In this document: positions 36,995 through 50,519 of the stretch, in pieces
Numbering within the stretch: the first letter of the stretch is position 1
Layout: every line of letters starts with the position of its first letter
Assembly: GCF_029227915.1 (NCBI RefSeq)
Contig: NC_079881.1
Location: forward strand, 31,163,501-31,227,500
Reading direction: 5' to 3'
Length of the DNA stretch: 64,000 nt
Source: Hydractinia symbiolongicarpus
Taxonomy: Eukaryota; Cnidaria; Hydrozoa; Anthoathecata; Hydractiniidae
Translations under genes and position numbers: made by a program
The notes under the pieces: model-generated
Databases searched by the model: none
The model's input: the letters and a program-made list of their open reading frames with translations, nothing else
Told to the model about the DNA's origin: nothing

Positions 36995-39611
36995 ATCATT
37001 TTAAATTAAGAAGAATGCTATTTCTTAGAGTCCACTTGTCTCACTTATTACATTTATCAGGTCACAGTGCAAAGTTAGTTCAATTAAGTCCATCAGTCAA
37101 TCGTTTCATTGTTAAAAGCGATGCAACCTAGTAATATCAGAAAAATATCGCTAAACACATGTTGGTACGAATAGGTGACTGAACCGTTGTAACTCAAACG
37201 GACTGACACCGTTAAAAATTCAATGAAATGTAGTTTTTGAAACTGTCGCTATTTCTTCAGCGCGGGATAACGGCTAGGATTGGTCCCACAGTAAAAAATG
37301 ACTTAATAATCTTAATTTTTAAATGAAGCGCTACCACAGCGCCCAGTGTAATCGCTGAGTTCCGGCAATCATGTCAAATTGAGAAGAATGTTATTTTTTG
37401 GAGTCCAATTTTCTCATTTATCAAATTTATTAGGTCACAGTCCAAGGTTTGTTCAATTAAGTCTCACAGTCTATCATTTCATTGTTAAAAGCGATGCAAC
37501 CAAGTATTATAAAAAAAAATATCGCTAAATACATGTTGGTACGAATATGTGACCCAACCGTTTTAACTCAAACGGACTGACACCGTTAGAAAGTCAATGA
37601 AATATAGTTTTTGAAACTGTGGCTATTTCTTCAGCGCGCGATAACGGCTAGGATTGGTCCCACAGTAAAGAATGACTTATTTATCTAAATTTTTAAATGA
37701 AGCGCTACCACAGCGACAAGTGTAATCGCTGAGTTTCGGTAATCCCAACAAATTAAGAAGAATGTTATTTCTTAGAGTCCAATTGTCTCACTTATCACGT
37801 TTATCAGGTCACAGTCTAAAGTTAGTTCAATTAAGTCCCACAGTCAATCGTTTCATTGTTAAAAGCGATGCAGCCTAGTATTTTCAGAAAAATATCCCTA
37901 AAAACATGTTGGTACGAATTGGTGACCCAACCGTTGTAACTCAAATGGACTGACACCGTTAGAAAGTGAATGAAATGTTGTTTTTCAAACTGTCGCTACT
38001 TCTTCAACGCGCGATAACGGCTAGGATTTGTCGTACAGTAAAAAATGACTTATTAATCTAAGTTTTGAAATGAAGTACTACCACACCGCCCAGTGTAATC
38101 GCTGAGTTCCAGCAATAATGTCAAATTGAGAAGAATGTTATTTCTTGGAGTCCAATTTTCTCATCTTTCACATTTATTAGGTCACAGTCCAAAGTTAGTT
38201 CAATTAAGTCCCACAGTCAATCGTTTCATTGTTAAAAGCGATGCAACCTAGTAATATCAAAAAATATATCGCTAAATACATGTTTGTACGAATATGTGAC
38301 GCAACCGTTGTAACTCAAACGAACTGACACCTTTAGAAAGTCAATAAAATTTAGTTTTTGAAACTGTCGCTATTTCTTCAGCGCGCGATAACGGCTAGGA
38401 TTGGTCCCACGGTAAAAAATGACATATTAATCTAAGTTTTTTAATGAAGTGTTACCACAGCGCCCAGTGTAATCGCTGAGTTCCCGCAATCATGTCAAAT
38501 TGAGAAGAATGTTATTTCTTGGAGTCCAATTTTCTCATTTATCACATTTATTAGGTCACAGTCCAAAGTTAGTTCAATTAAGTCCCACAGTCAATCGTTT
38601 CATTGTTAAAAGCGATGCAACCTAGTATTATCAAAAAAAATATCGCTAAATACATGTTGGTACGAATATGTGACGCAACAGTTGCAACTCAAACGGACTG
38701 ACACCGTTAGAAAGTCAATAAAATGTAGTTTTTAAAACTGTCGCTATTTCTTGAGCGCGCAATAACGGCTAGGATTGGTCCCACAGTAAAAAATGACTTA
38801 TTTATCTAAACTTTTAAATGAAGCGCTACCACAGCGCCCAGTGTAATCGCTGAGTTCCGGCAATCACGTCATATTTAGAAGAATGTTATTTGTTGGAGTC
38901 CAGTTGGCTCCCTTATAGCATTTATAAGGTCACAGTCCAAAATCAGTTCAATTTAGTCCCACAGTCAATCGTTTCACTGTTAAAAGCGATGCAACCTAGT
39001 AATATGAGAAAAAAATCGCTAAATACATGTTGGTACGAAAATGTAACCCAACCGTTGAAACTCAAACGGACTGACATCGTTAGAAAGTCAGTGAAATGTA
39101 CCACTTCAAACTGTCTCTACTTCTTCAGCGCGCGCTAACGGCTAGGCTTGGTACCACAGTATAAAAATGGCTTTTTTTAGCTTAATTCTTAAATGAAGCG
39201 CTACCACAGCGCCCAGTGTAATCGCTGAAGTTCGCCAATCATGTCAAATTAAGAAGAATGTTATTTATTGGAGTCCAATTGTCTCATTTCTCACATTTAT
39301 CAGGTTACAATCCAGGGTTAGTTCAATTAAGTCCCACAGTCATTCGTTTCATTGTTAAAAGCGATGCAACCTAGTAATATCAAAACAAATATCGCTAAAT
39401 ACATGTTGGTACGAATATGTGACCCAAGCGTTGTAACTCAAACGGACTGACACCGTTAGAAAGTCAATGAAATGTATTTTATGAAACTGTTGATATTTCT
39501 TCAGCGCGTGATAAGGCCTAGGATTGGTCTCACAGTAAAGAATGACTTATTTATCTAAATTTTTAAATGAAGCGCTACCACAGCGCCCAGTTTAATCGCT
39601 GAGTTCCGGCA
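36995..39611. repeat. Nested 7-unit HOR (~2616 bp) in copy A, first
   Basis: Units start at 37060, 37433, 37807, 38180, 38554, 38928 and 39303. They match units 39677-41918 in order at offsets 2615-2617, with shared markers CCATCAG, GCGACAAGTG, TCCCTAAAAACATG and GTTGGAGTCCAGTTGGCTCC. Substitutions between the two nested copies are clearly more frequent than between copies A and B, so the nesting predates the 15-kb duplication. Confidence 0.88.
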
Positions 39612-42226
39612 GTCATTTCAAATTAAGAATAATGCTATTTCTTAGAGTCCACTTGTCTCACTTATTACATTTATCAGATCACAGTGCAAAGTTAGTTCAA
39701 TTAAGTCCATCAGTCAATCGTTTCATTGTTAAAAGCGATGCAACCTAGTAATATCAGAAAAATATCGCTAAACACATGTTGGTACGAATAGGTGACTAAA
39801 CCGTTGTAACTCAAACGGACTGACACCGTTAAAAATTCAATGAAATGTAGTTTTTGAAACTGTGGCTATTTCTTCAGCGCGGGATAACGGCTAGGATTGG
39901 TCCCACAGTAAAAAATGACTTAATAATCTTAATTTTTAAATGAAGCGCTACCACAGCGCCCAGTGTAATCGCTGAGTTCCGGCAATCATGTCAAATTGAG
40001 AAGAATGATATTTTTTGGAGTCCAATTTTCTCATTTATCAAATTTATTAGGTCACAGTCCAAGGTTTGTTCAATTAAGTCTCACAGTCAATCATTTCATT
40101 GTTAAAAGCGATGCAACCTAGTATTATAACAAAAATATCGCTAAATACATGTTGGTACGAATATGTGACCCAACCGTTGTAACTCAAACGGACTGACACC
40201 GTTAGAAAGTCAATGAAATATAGTTTTTGAAACTGTGGCTATTTCTTCAGCGCGCGATAACGGCTAGGATTGGTCCCACAGTAAAGAATGACTTATTTAT
40301 CTAAATTTTTAAATGAAGCGCTACCACAGCGACAAGTGTAATCGCTGAGTTCCGGTAATCCCAACAAATTAAGAAGAATGTTATTTCTTAGAGTCCAATT
40401 GTCTCACTTATCACATTTATCAGGTCACAGTCTAAAGTTAGTTCAATTAAGTCCCACAGTCAATCGTTTCATTGTTAAAAGCGATGCAGCCTAGTATTTT
40501 CAGAAAAATATCCCTAAAAACATGTTGGTACGAATTGGTGACCCAACCGTTGTAACTCAAATGGACTGACACCGTTAGAAAGTGAATGAAATGTTGTTTT
40601 TCAAACTGTCGCTACTTCTTCAGCGCGCGATAACGGCTAGGATTTGTCCCACAGTAAAAAATGACTTATTAATCTAAGTTTTGAAATGAAGTACTACCAC
40701 ACCGCCCAGTGTAATCGCTGAGTTCCAGCAATCATGTCAAATTGAGAAGAATGTTATTTCTTGGAGTCCAATTTTCTCATCTTTTACATTTATTAGGTCA
40801 CAGTCCAAAGTTAGTTCAATTAAGTCCCACAGTCAATCGTTTCATTGTTAAAAGCGATGCAACCTAGTAATATCAAAAAATATATCGCTAAATACATGTT
40901 TGTACGAATATGTGACGCAACCGTTGTAACTCAAACGGACTGACACCGTTAGAAAGTCAATAAAATGTAGTTTTTGAAACTGTCGCTATTTCTTCAGCGC
41001 GCGATAACGCCTAGGATTGGTCCCACTGTAAAAAATGACTTATTAATCTAAGTTTTTTAATGAAGTGTTACCACAGCGCCCAGTGTAATCGCTGAGTTCC
41101 GGCAATCATGTCAAATTGAGAAGAATGTTATTTCTTGGAGTCCAATTTTCTCATTTATCACATTTATTAGGTCACAGTCCAGAGTTAGTTCAATTAAGTC
41201 CCACAGTCAATCGTTTCATTGTTAAAAGCGATGCAACCTAGTAATATCAAAAAAAATATCGCTAAATACATGTTGGTACGAATATGTGACGCAACAGTTG
41301 TAACTCAAACGGACTGACACCTTTAGAAAGTCAATAAAATGAAGTTTTTGAAACTGTCGCTATTTCTTGAGCGCGCAATAACGGCTAGGATTGGTCCCAC
41401 AGTAAAAAATGACTTATTTATCTAAACTTTTAAATGAAGCGCTACCACAGCGCCCAGTGTAATCGCTGAGTTCCGGCAATCACGTCATATTTAGAAGAAT
41501 GTTATTTGTTGGAGTCCAGTTGGCTCCCTTATAGCATTTATAAGGTCACAGTCCAAAATCAGTTCAATTTAGTCCCACAGTCAATCGTTTCACTGTTAAA
41601 AGCGATGCAACCTAGTAATATGAGAAAAAAATCGCTAAATACATGTTGGTACGAAAATGTAACCCAACTGTTGAAACTCAAACGGACTGACATCGTTAGA
41701 AAGTCAGTGAAATGTACCACTTGAAACTGTCTCTATTTCTTCAGCGCGCGCTAACGGCTAGGCTTGGTACCACAGTATAAAAATGGCTTTTTTAGCTTAA
41801 TTCTTAAATGAAGCGCTACCACAGCGCCCAGTGTAATCGCTGAAGTTCGGCAATCATGTCAAATTAAGAAGAATGTTATTTCTTGGAGTCCAATTGTCTC
41901 ATTTCTCACATTTATCAGGTTACAGTCCAGGGTTAGTTCAATTAAGTCCCACAGTCATTCGTTTCATTGTTAAAAGCGATGCAACCTAGTAATATCAAAA
42001 CAAATATCGCTAAATACATGTTGGTACGAATATGTGACCCAACCGTTGTAACTCAAATGGACTGACACCGTTAGAAAATCATTGAAATGTAGTTTATAAA
42101 ACTGTTGATATTTCTTCAGCGCGCGATAAGGGCTAAGATTGGTCTCACAGTAAAGAAAGACTTATTTATCTAAATTTTTAAATGAAGCGATACCACAGCG
42201 CCCAGTGTAATCGCTGAGTTCTAGCA
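39612..42226. repeat. Nested 7-unit HOR (~2616 bp) in copy A, second
   Basis: Units start at 39677, 40050, 40423, 40796, 41170, 41544 and 41918. This is the second nested copy. Its first bases (GCAGTCATTTC at about 39610) sit exactly at the breakpoint of the 747-bp indel that distinguishes copy A from copy B. Confidence 0.88.
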
Positions 42227-43396
42227 ATCACGTCAAATTGAGAAAGATGTTATTTCTTGGAGTCCAATTGTCTCATTTATCACATTTATCAGGTCACAGT
42301 CTAAAGTTAATTCAATTAAGTCCCACAGTCATTCGTTTCATTGTTAAAAGCGATGCAACCTAGTAATATCAAAACAAATATCGCTAAATACATGTTGGTA
42401 CGAATATGTGACCCAAGCGTTGTAACTCAAACGGACTGACACCGTTAGAAAATCATTGAAATGTAGTTTATAAAACTGTTGATATTTCTTCAGTGCGCGA
42501 TAAGGGCTAGGATTGGTCTCACAGTAAAGAAAGACTTATTTATCTAAATTTTTAAATGAAGCGATACCACAGCGCCCAGTGTAATCGCTGAGTTCTAGCA
42601 ATCACGTCAAATTGAGAAAGATGTTATTTCTCGGAGTCCAATTGTCTCATTTATCACATTTATCAGGTCACAGTTTAGAGTTATTTCAATTAAGTCCCAC
42701 AGTCATTCGTTTCATTGTTAAAAGCGATGCAACCTAGTAATATCAAAACAAATATCGCTAAATACATGTTGGTACGAATATGTGACCCAACCGTTGTAAC
42801 TCAAACGGACTGACACCGTTAGAAAGTCAATGAAATGTATTTTATGATATTGTTGATATTTCTTCAGCGCGCGATAAGGGCTAGGATTGGTCTCACAGTA
42901 AAGAATGACTTATTTATCTAAATTTTTAAATGAAGCGCTACCACAGCGCCCAGTGTAATCGCTCAGTTCCGGCAATCACGTCAAATTAAGAAGAATGTTA
43001 TTTGTTGGAGTCCAGTTGGCTCACTTATAGCATATAAAAGGTCACAGTCCAAAATCAGTTCAATTTAGTCCCACAGTCAATCGTTTCACTGTTAAAAGCG
43101 ATGCAACCTAGCAATATGAGAAAAATATCGCTAAATACATGTTGGTACAAATATGTAACCCAACCGTTGAAACTCAAACGGACTGACATCGTTAGACAGT
43201 CAGTGAAATGTAGCATTTGAAACTGTCTCTATTTCTTCAGCGCGCGCTAACGGCTAGGATTGGTCCCACAGTAAAAATATGACTTTTTTTAGCTTAATTC
43301 TTAAATGAAGCGCTACCACAGCGCCCAGTGTAATCGCTGAAGTTCGGCAATCATGTCAAATTAAGAAGAATGTTATTTCTTGGAGTCCAATTGTCT

Positions 43397-43423
43397 CATT
43401 TATCACATTTATCACATTTATCA
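43397..43423. repeat. Triple 9-bp microrepeat CATTTATCA
   Basis: Most units end with CATTTATCA twice in tandem (or a near copy). Here there are three copies, which makes the unit starting at 43040 the longest in the window at 384 bp. The same triple is present in copy B at 59098-59124. Confidence 0.92.
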
Positions 43424-44551
43424 GGTCACAGTCCAAGGTTAGTTCAATTAAGTCCCACAGTCATTCGTTTCATTGTTAAAGGCGATGCAACCTAGTAATA
43501 TCAAAAAAATGTCGCTAAATACATGTTGGTACGAATATGTGACCCAACCGTTGTAACTCAAACGGACTGACACCGTTAGAAAGTCAATAAATGTAGTTTT
43601 TGAAACTGTCGATATTTCTTCAGCGCGCGATAACGGCTAGGATTGGTCCCACAGTAAAAAATGACTTATTAATCTAAATTTTTAAAAGAAATAAAGTGCT
43701 ACCACAGCACCCAGTGTAAACGCTGAGTTCCGGCAATCATGTCAAATTAAGAAGAATGTTATTTCCTGGAGTCCAATTGTCTCATTTATCACATTTATCA
43801 GGTCACAGTCCAAAGTTAGTTCAATTAAGTCCCACAGTCAATCGTTTCATTGTTAAAAGCGATGCAACCTAGTAATATCAGAAAAATATCGCTAAATACA
43901 TGTTGGTACGAATATGTTACCCAACCGTTGTAACTCAAACGGAGTGACACCGTTAGAAAGTCAATGAAATGTAGTTTTTGAAACTGTTGCTATTTTTTTA
44001 GCGCGCGATAACGGCTAGGATTGGTCCCACAGTAAAAAAATGATTTTTTTTTATCTTAATTCTTAAATGAAGCGGTACCACAGCGACCAGTGCAATCGCT
44101 GAGTTTCAGCAATCATGCCAAATTAAGAAGAATGTTATTTCTTGGAGTCCAATTGTCTCATTTATCACATTTATCAGGTCACAGTCCAAAGTTAGTTCAA
44201 TTAAGTCCCACAGTCAATCGTTTCATTGTTAAAAGCGATGCAACCTAGTAATATCCAAAAAAATATCGCTAAATACATGTTGGTACGAATATTTGACCCA
44301 TCCGTTGTAACTCAAACGGACTAACACCATTAAAAAGTCAATCAAATGTAGTTTTTGAAACTGTCGCTATTTCTTCAGCGCGCAATAACGGCTAGGATTG
44401 GTCCCACAGTAAAAAAATGACTTTTTTATCTTAATTCTTAAATGAAACGGTACCACAGCGCCCAGTGTAATTGCTGAGTTTCGGCAATCATGTCAAATTA
44501 AGAAGAATGTTATTTCTTGGAGTACAATTGTCTCATTTATCACATTTATCA

Positions 44552-44910
44552 GGTCACAGTCCAAAGTTAGTTCAATTAAGTCCCACAGTCAATCGTTTCA
44601 TTGTTAAAAGCGATGCAACCTAGTAATATCAGAAAAATATCGCTACGAATATGTGACCCAACCCTTGTAACTCAAACGAAGTGACACCGTTAGAAAGTCA
44701 ATGAAATGTAGTTTTTGAAACTGTTGGTTTTTCTTCAGCGCGCGATAACGGCTAGGATTGGCCCCACAGTAAAAAATGACTTATTAATGTAAATTTTTAA
44801 AAGAAGCGCTACCACAGCGCCCAGTGTAAACACTGAGTTCCGGCAATCATGTCAAATTAAGAAGAATGTTATTTCTTGGAGTCCAATTGTCTCATTTATC
44901 ACATTTATCA
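44552..44910. repeat. Unit with 14-bp deletion (359 bp)
   Basis: ATCGCTAAATACATGTTGGTACG is shortened to ATCGCTACG, a loss of 14 bases between two GCTA/GGTA-like sites. Copy B carries the identical deletion at 60253-60611, so the deletion predates the duplication. Confidence 0.92.
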
Positions 44911-46180
44911 GGTCACAGTCCAAAGTTAGTTCAATTAAGTCCCACAGTCAATCGTTTCATTGTTAAAAGCGATGCAACCTAGTAATATCAGAAAAATATC
45001 GCTAAATACATGTTGGTACGAATATGTTACCCAACCGTTGTAACTCAAACGGAGTGACACCGTTAGAAAGTCAATGAAATGTAGTTTTTGAAACTGTTGC
45101 TATTTCTTCAGCGCGCGATAACGGCTAGGATTGGTCCCACAGTAAAAAAAATGACTTTTTTTTATCTTAATTCTAAAATGAAGCGGTACCACAGCGACCA
45201 GTGTAATCGCTGAGTTTCAGCAATCATGCCAAATTAAGAAGAATGTTATTTCTTGGAGTCCAATTGTCTCATTTATCACATTTATCAGGTCACAGTCCAA
45301 AGTTAGTTCAATTAAGTCCCACAGTCAAACGTTTCATTGTTAAAAGCGATGCAACCTAGTAATATCAAAAAAAATATCGCTAAATACATGTTGGTACGAT
45401 TATTTGACCCAACCGTTGTAACTCAAACGGACTGACACCATTAAAAAGTCAATCAAATGTAGCTTTTGAAACTGTCGCTATTTCTTCAGCGCGCAATAAC
45501 GGCTAGGATTGGTCCCACAGTAAAAAATGACTTATTAATGTAAATTTTTAAAAAAAGCGCTACCACAGCGCCCAGTGTAAACGCTGAGTTCCGGCAATCA
45601 TGTCAAATTAAGAAGAATTTTATTTCTTGGATTCCAATTGTCTCATTTATCACATTTATCAGGTCACAGTCCAAAGTTAGTTCAATTAAGTCCCACAGTC
45701 AATCGTTTCATTGTTAAAAGCGATGCAACCTAGTAATATCAGAAAAATATCGCTAAATACATGTTGGTACGAATATGTTACCCAACCGTTGTAACTCAAA
45801 CGGAGTGACACCGTTAGAAAGTCAATGAAATGTAGTTTTTGAAACTGTTGCTATTTCTTCAGCGCGCGATAAAGGCTAGGATTGGTCCCACAGTAAAAAA
45901 ATGACTTTTTTTTATCTTAATTCTTAAATGAAGCGGTACCACAGCGACCAGTGTAATCGCTGAGTTTCAGCAATCATGCCAAATTAAGAAGAATGTTATT
46001 TCTTGGAGTCCAATTGTCTCATTTATCACATTTATCAGGTCACAGTCCAAAGTTAGTTCAATTAAGTCCCACAGTCAAACGTTTCATTGTTAAAAGCGAT
46101 GCAACCTAGTAATATCAAAAAAAATATCGCTAAATACATGTTGGTACGAATATTTGACCCAACCGTTGTAACTCAAACGG
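44911..46180. repeat. Dimer duplication (~751 bp) in copy A
   Basis: Units at 44911 and 45288 are repeated by units at 45662 and 46038 (offset 750-751). A related pair stands at 43801/44177. Shared markers are GTTACCCAACC with GGAGTGAC in the first unit and CAGTCAAACG with TATTTGACCC in the second. The match ends near 46180. Confidence 0.82.
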
Positions 46181-46907
46181 ACTAACACCGTTAGAAAGTC
46201 AATGAAATGTAGTTATTGAAACTGTCGCTATTTCTACAGCGCGCGATAACAGATAGGATTGGTCTCACAGTAAAGAATGACTTATAAATCTAAATTTTTA
46301 GATGAAGTGCTACCACAGCGCCCAGTGTAATTGCTGAAGTTCGGCAATCATGTCAAATTAAGAAGGATGTTATTTCTTGGAGTCCAATTGTCTCATTCAT
46401 CACATTTATCAGGTCACTGACCAAAGTTAGTTCAATTAAGTCCCACAGTCATTGGTTTCATTGTTAAAAACGATGCAACCTAGTAATATCAAAACAAATA
46501 TCGCTAAATACATGTTGGTACGAATATGTGACCCAACCGTTCTAACTCAAACGGACTAACACCGTTAGAAAGTCAATGAAATGTAGTTATTGAAACTGTC
46601 GCTATTTCTACAGCGCGCGATAACAGATAGGATTGGTCTCACAGTAAAGAATGACTTATAAATCTAAATTTTTAGATGAAGTGCTACCACAGCGCCCAGT
46701 GTAATTGCTGAAGTTCGGCAATCATGTCAAATTAAGAAGGATGTTATTTCTTGGAGTCCAATTGTCTCATTTATCACATTTATCAGGTCACTGTCCAAAG
46801 TTAGTTCAATTAAGTCCCACAGTCATTGGTTTCATTGTTAAAAACGATGCAACCTAGTAATATCAAAACAAATATCGCTAAATACATGTTGGTACGAATA
46901 TGTGACC
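46175..46907. repeat. Single-unit tandem duplication (374 bp) in copy A
   Basis: 46175-46533 matches 46549-46907 at offset 374. Both carry ACTAACACCG, GTAGTTATTGAAAC, TTTCTACAGCGCG, AACAGATAGG, TTTTTAGATGAAG and AAAAACGATGC, a combination found only here and at the equivalent place in copy B (from about 61876). Confidence 0.88.
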
Positions 46908-49900
46908 CAACCGTTGTAACTCAAACGGACTGACACCGTTAGAAAGTCAATGAAATGTAGTTTTTGAAACTGTCGATATTTCTTCACCGCGCGATAACAG
47001 ATAGGATTGGTCCCACAGTAAAAAATGACTTATTAATCTAAATTTTTAAATGAAGCGCTAAACCAGCGTACAGTGTAATCGCTAAAGTTCAGCAATCATG
47101 TCAAATTAAGAAGAATGTTATTTCTTGGAGTCCAATTGTCTCATTTATCACATTTATCAAGTCACAGTCCAAAGTTAGTTCAATTAAGTCCCACAGTCAT
47201 TCGTTTCATTGTTAAAAGCGATGCAACCTAGTAATATCAAAACAAATATCGCTAAATACATGTTCGTACAAATATGTGACCCAACCGTTCTAACTCAAAC
47301 GGACTGACACCGTTAGAAAGTCAATGAAATATAGTTTTTGAAACTGTCGATATTTCTACAGCGCGCGATAACAGATAGGATTGGTCCCACAGTAAAGAAT
47401 GACTTATAAATCTAAATTTTTAAATGAAGTGCTACCACAGCGCCCAGTGTAAACGCTGAAGTTCGGTAATCATGTCAAATTAAGAAGAATGTTAATTCTT
47501 GGAGTCCAATTGTCTCATTTATCACATTTATCAGGTCACAGTCCAAAGTTAGTTCAATTAAGTCCCACAGTCATTGGTTTCATTGTTAAAAGCGATGCAA
47601 CCTAGTAATATCAAAACAAATATCGCTAAATACATGTTGGTACGAATATGTGACCCAACCGTTGTATCTCAAACGGACTGACACCGTTAGAAAGTCAATG
47701 AAATGTAGTTTTTGAAACTGTCTATATTTCTGCAGCGCGCAATAACGGCTAGGATTGGTCCCACAGTAAAAAATGACTTATTAATCTAAATTTTTAAATG
47801 AAGTGCTACCACAGCGCCCAGTGTTATCGCTGAGTTCCGGCAATCATGCCAAATTGAGAAGAATGTTTTTTCTTGGAGTCAAATTTTGTCATTTATCACA
47901 TTTATTAGTTCACAGTCCAAAGTTAGTTCAATTAAGTCCCACAGTCAATCGTTTCATTGTTAAAAGCGATGCAACCTAGTAATATCAAAAAAAAGATCGC
48001 TAAATACATGTTGGTACGAATATTTGACCCAACCGTTGTAACTCAAACGAACTGACACCATTAAAAAGTTAATCAAATGTAGTTTTTGAAACTGTCGCTA
48101 TTTCTTCAGCGCGCAATAACGGCTGGGATTGGTCCCACAGTAAAATTGACTTATTAATGTAAATTTCTAAAAGAAGCGCTACCACAGGGCCCAGTGTAAA
48201 CGCTGAGTTCCGGCAATCATATCAAATTAAGAAGAATGTTATTTCTTGGAGTCCAATTGTCTCATTTATTACATTTATCAGGTCAGAGTCCAAAGTTAGT
48301 TCAATTAAGTCCCACAGTCAATCGTTTCATTGTTAAAAGCGATACAACCTAGTAGTATCAGAAACATATCGCTAAACAAATGTTGGTACGAATAGGTGAC
48401 CCAACCGTTGTAACTCAAACGGACTGACACCGTTAAAAAGTCAATGAAATGTAGTTTTTGAAACTGTTGCTATTTCTTCAGCGCGCAATAACGGCTAGGA
48501 TTGGTCCCACAGTAAAAAATGATTTATTAATCTAAATTTTTTAATGAAGCGCTACCACAGCGCTCAGTGTAATCGCTGAGTTCCAGAAATCATGTCAAAT
48601 TGAGAAGAATGTTATTTCTTGGAGTCCAATTTCCTCATTTATCAAATTTATTAGGTCACGGTCCAAAGTTAGTTCAATTAAGTCCCACAGTCAATCGTTT
48701 CATTGTTAAAAGCGATACAACCTAGTAGTATCAGAAAAATATCGCTAAACAAATGTTGGTACGAATAGGTGACCCACGGTTGTAACTCAAACGGACTGAC
48801 ACCGTTAAAAAGTCAATGAAATGTAGTTTTTGAAACTGTTGCTATTTCTTCAGCGCGCAATAACGGCTAGGATTGGTCCCACAGTAAAAAATGACTTATT
48901 AATCTAAATTTTTAAATGAAGCGCTACCACAGCGTCCAGTGTAATCGCTGAGTTTCGGCAATCATTTCAAATTAAGAAGAATGCTATTTCTTGTAGTCCA
49001 CTTGTCTCACTTATTACATTTATCACGTCACAGTCCAAAGTTAGTTCAATTAAGTCCTACAGTCAATCGTTTCATTGTTAAAAGCGATGCAACCTAGTAA
49101 TATAAAAAAAATATCGCTAAATACATGTTGGTACGAATATGTGACACAACCGTTGTAACTCAAACGGACTGACACCGTTAGAAAGTCAATGAAATGTAGT
49201 TTTTGAAACTGTGGCTATCTCTTCAGCGTGCGATAACGGCTAAGATTGGTGCCGCAGTAAAAAATGACTTTTTTATCTTAATTTTTAATTGAAGCGCTAC
49301 CACAACGCCCAGGGAAATCGCTGAGTTTCGGCAATCATTTCAAATTAGGAAGAATGCTATTTCTTGTAGTCCACTTGTCTCACTTATTACATTTCTCACG
49401 TCACAGTCCAAAGTTAGTTCAATTAAGTCCTACAGTCAATCGTTTCATTGTTAAAAGCGATGCAACCTAGTAATATCAAAAAAATTATCGCTAAATACAT
49501 GTTGGTACGAATATGTGACCCAAACGTTTTAACTCAAACGGACTGACGCCGTTAGAAAGTCAATGAAATATAGTTTTTGAAACTGTGGCTATTTCTTCAG
49601 CGCGCGATAACGGCTAGGATTGGTCCCACAGTAAAGAATGACTTATTTATCTAAATTTTTAAATGAAGCGCTACCACAGCGACAAGTGTAATCGCTGAGT
49701 TCCGGTAATCCCAACAAATTAAGAAGAATGTTATTTCTTAGAGTCCAATTGTCTCACTTATCACATTTATCAGGTCACAGTCTAAAGTTAGTTCAATTAA
49801 GTCCCACAGTCAATCGTTTCATTGTTAAAAGCGATGCAGCCTAGTATTTTCAGAAAAATATCCCTAAAAACATGTTGGTACGAATTGGTGACCCAACCGT

Positions 49901-50519
49901 TGTAACTCAAATGGACTGACACCGTTAGAAAGTCAATGAAATGTTGTTTTTGAAACTGTCGCTACTTCTTCAGCGCGCGATAACTGCTAGGATTTGTCCT
50001 ACAGTAAAAAATGACTTATTAATCTAAGTTTTGAAATGAAGTACTACCACACCGCCCAGTGTAATCGCTGAGTTCCAGCAATCATGTCAAATTGAGAAGA
50101 ATGTTATTTCTTGGAGTCCAAATTTCTCATCTTTCACATTTATTAGGTCACAGTCCGAAGTTAGTTCAATTAATTCCCACAGTCAATCAATTCATTGTTA
50201 AAAGCGATGCAACCTAGTAATATCAAAAAAAATATCGCTAAAAACATGTTGGTACGAATTGGTGACCCAACCGTTGTAACTCAAACGGACTGACACCGTT
50301 AAAAAGTCAATGAAATGTAGTTTTTGAAACTGTTGCTATTTCTTCAGCGCGCAATAACGGCTAGGATTGGTCCCACAGTAAAAAATGACTTATTAATCTA
50401 AATTTTTAAATGAAGCGCTACCACAGCGCTCAGTGTAATCGCTGAGTTCCAGAAATCATGTCAAATTGAGAAGAATGTTATTTCTTGGAGTCCAATTTCC
50501 TCATTTATCAAATTTATTA

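Larger units (their letters stand above)
32954..48280. repeat. 41-unit HOR (15327 bp), copy A
   Basis: Forty-one units, starting at 32954, 33327, 33699, 34072, 34446, 34819, 35193, 35566, 35940, 36312, 36686, 37060, 37433, 37807, 38180, 38554, 38928, 39303, 39677, 40050, 40423, 40796, 41170, 41544, 41918, 42292, 42666, 43040, 43424, 43801, 44177, 44552, 44911, 45288, 45662, 46038, 46412, 46786, 47160, 47534 and 47908. Every unit is matched in order in copy B, at offset 15327, then 14954, then 15701, the two changes being whole-unit indels. Eight substitutions noted by eye lie at 32984, 34740, 37002, 39120, 39509, 44390, 44729 and 46398. Confidence 0.95.

Noticed and set aside
39330-39361. CENP-B box-like match in units reading CATTCGTTTCATTG
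   Set aside because: TTCG-N4-A is present, but the required CGGG end is GTTA. Only a subset of units has the TTCG form. Not supportable as a CENP-B box.
43397-43423. CATTTATCA microrepeat as telomere-like or minisatellite locus
   Set aside because: Two copies are a normal part of the unit end and three copies occur only in one unit type. It is a slippage product, not a separate locus.
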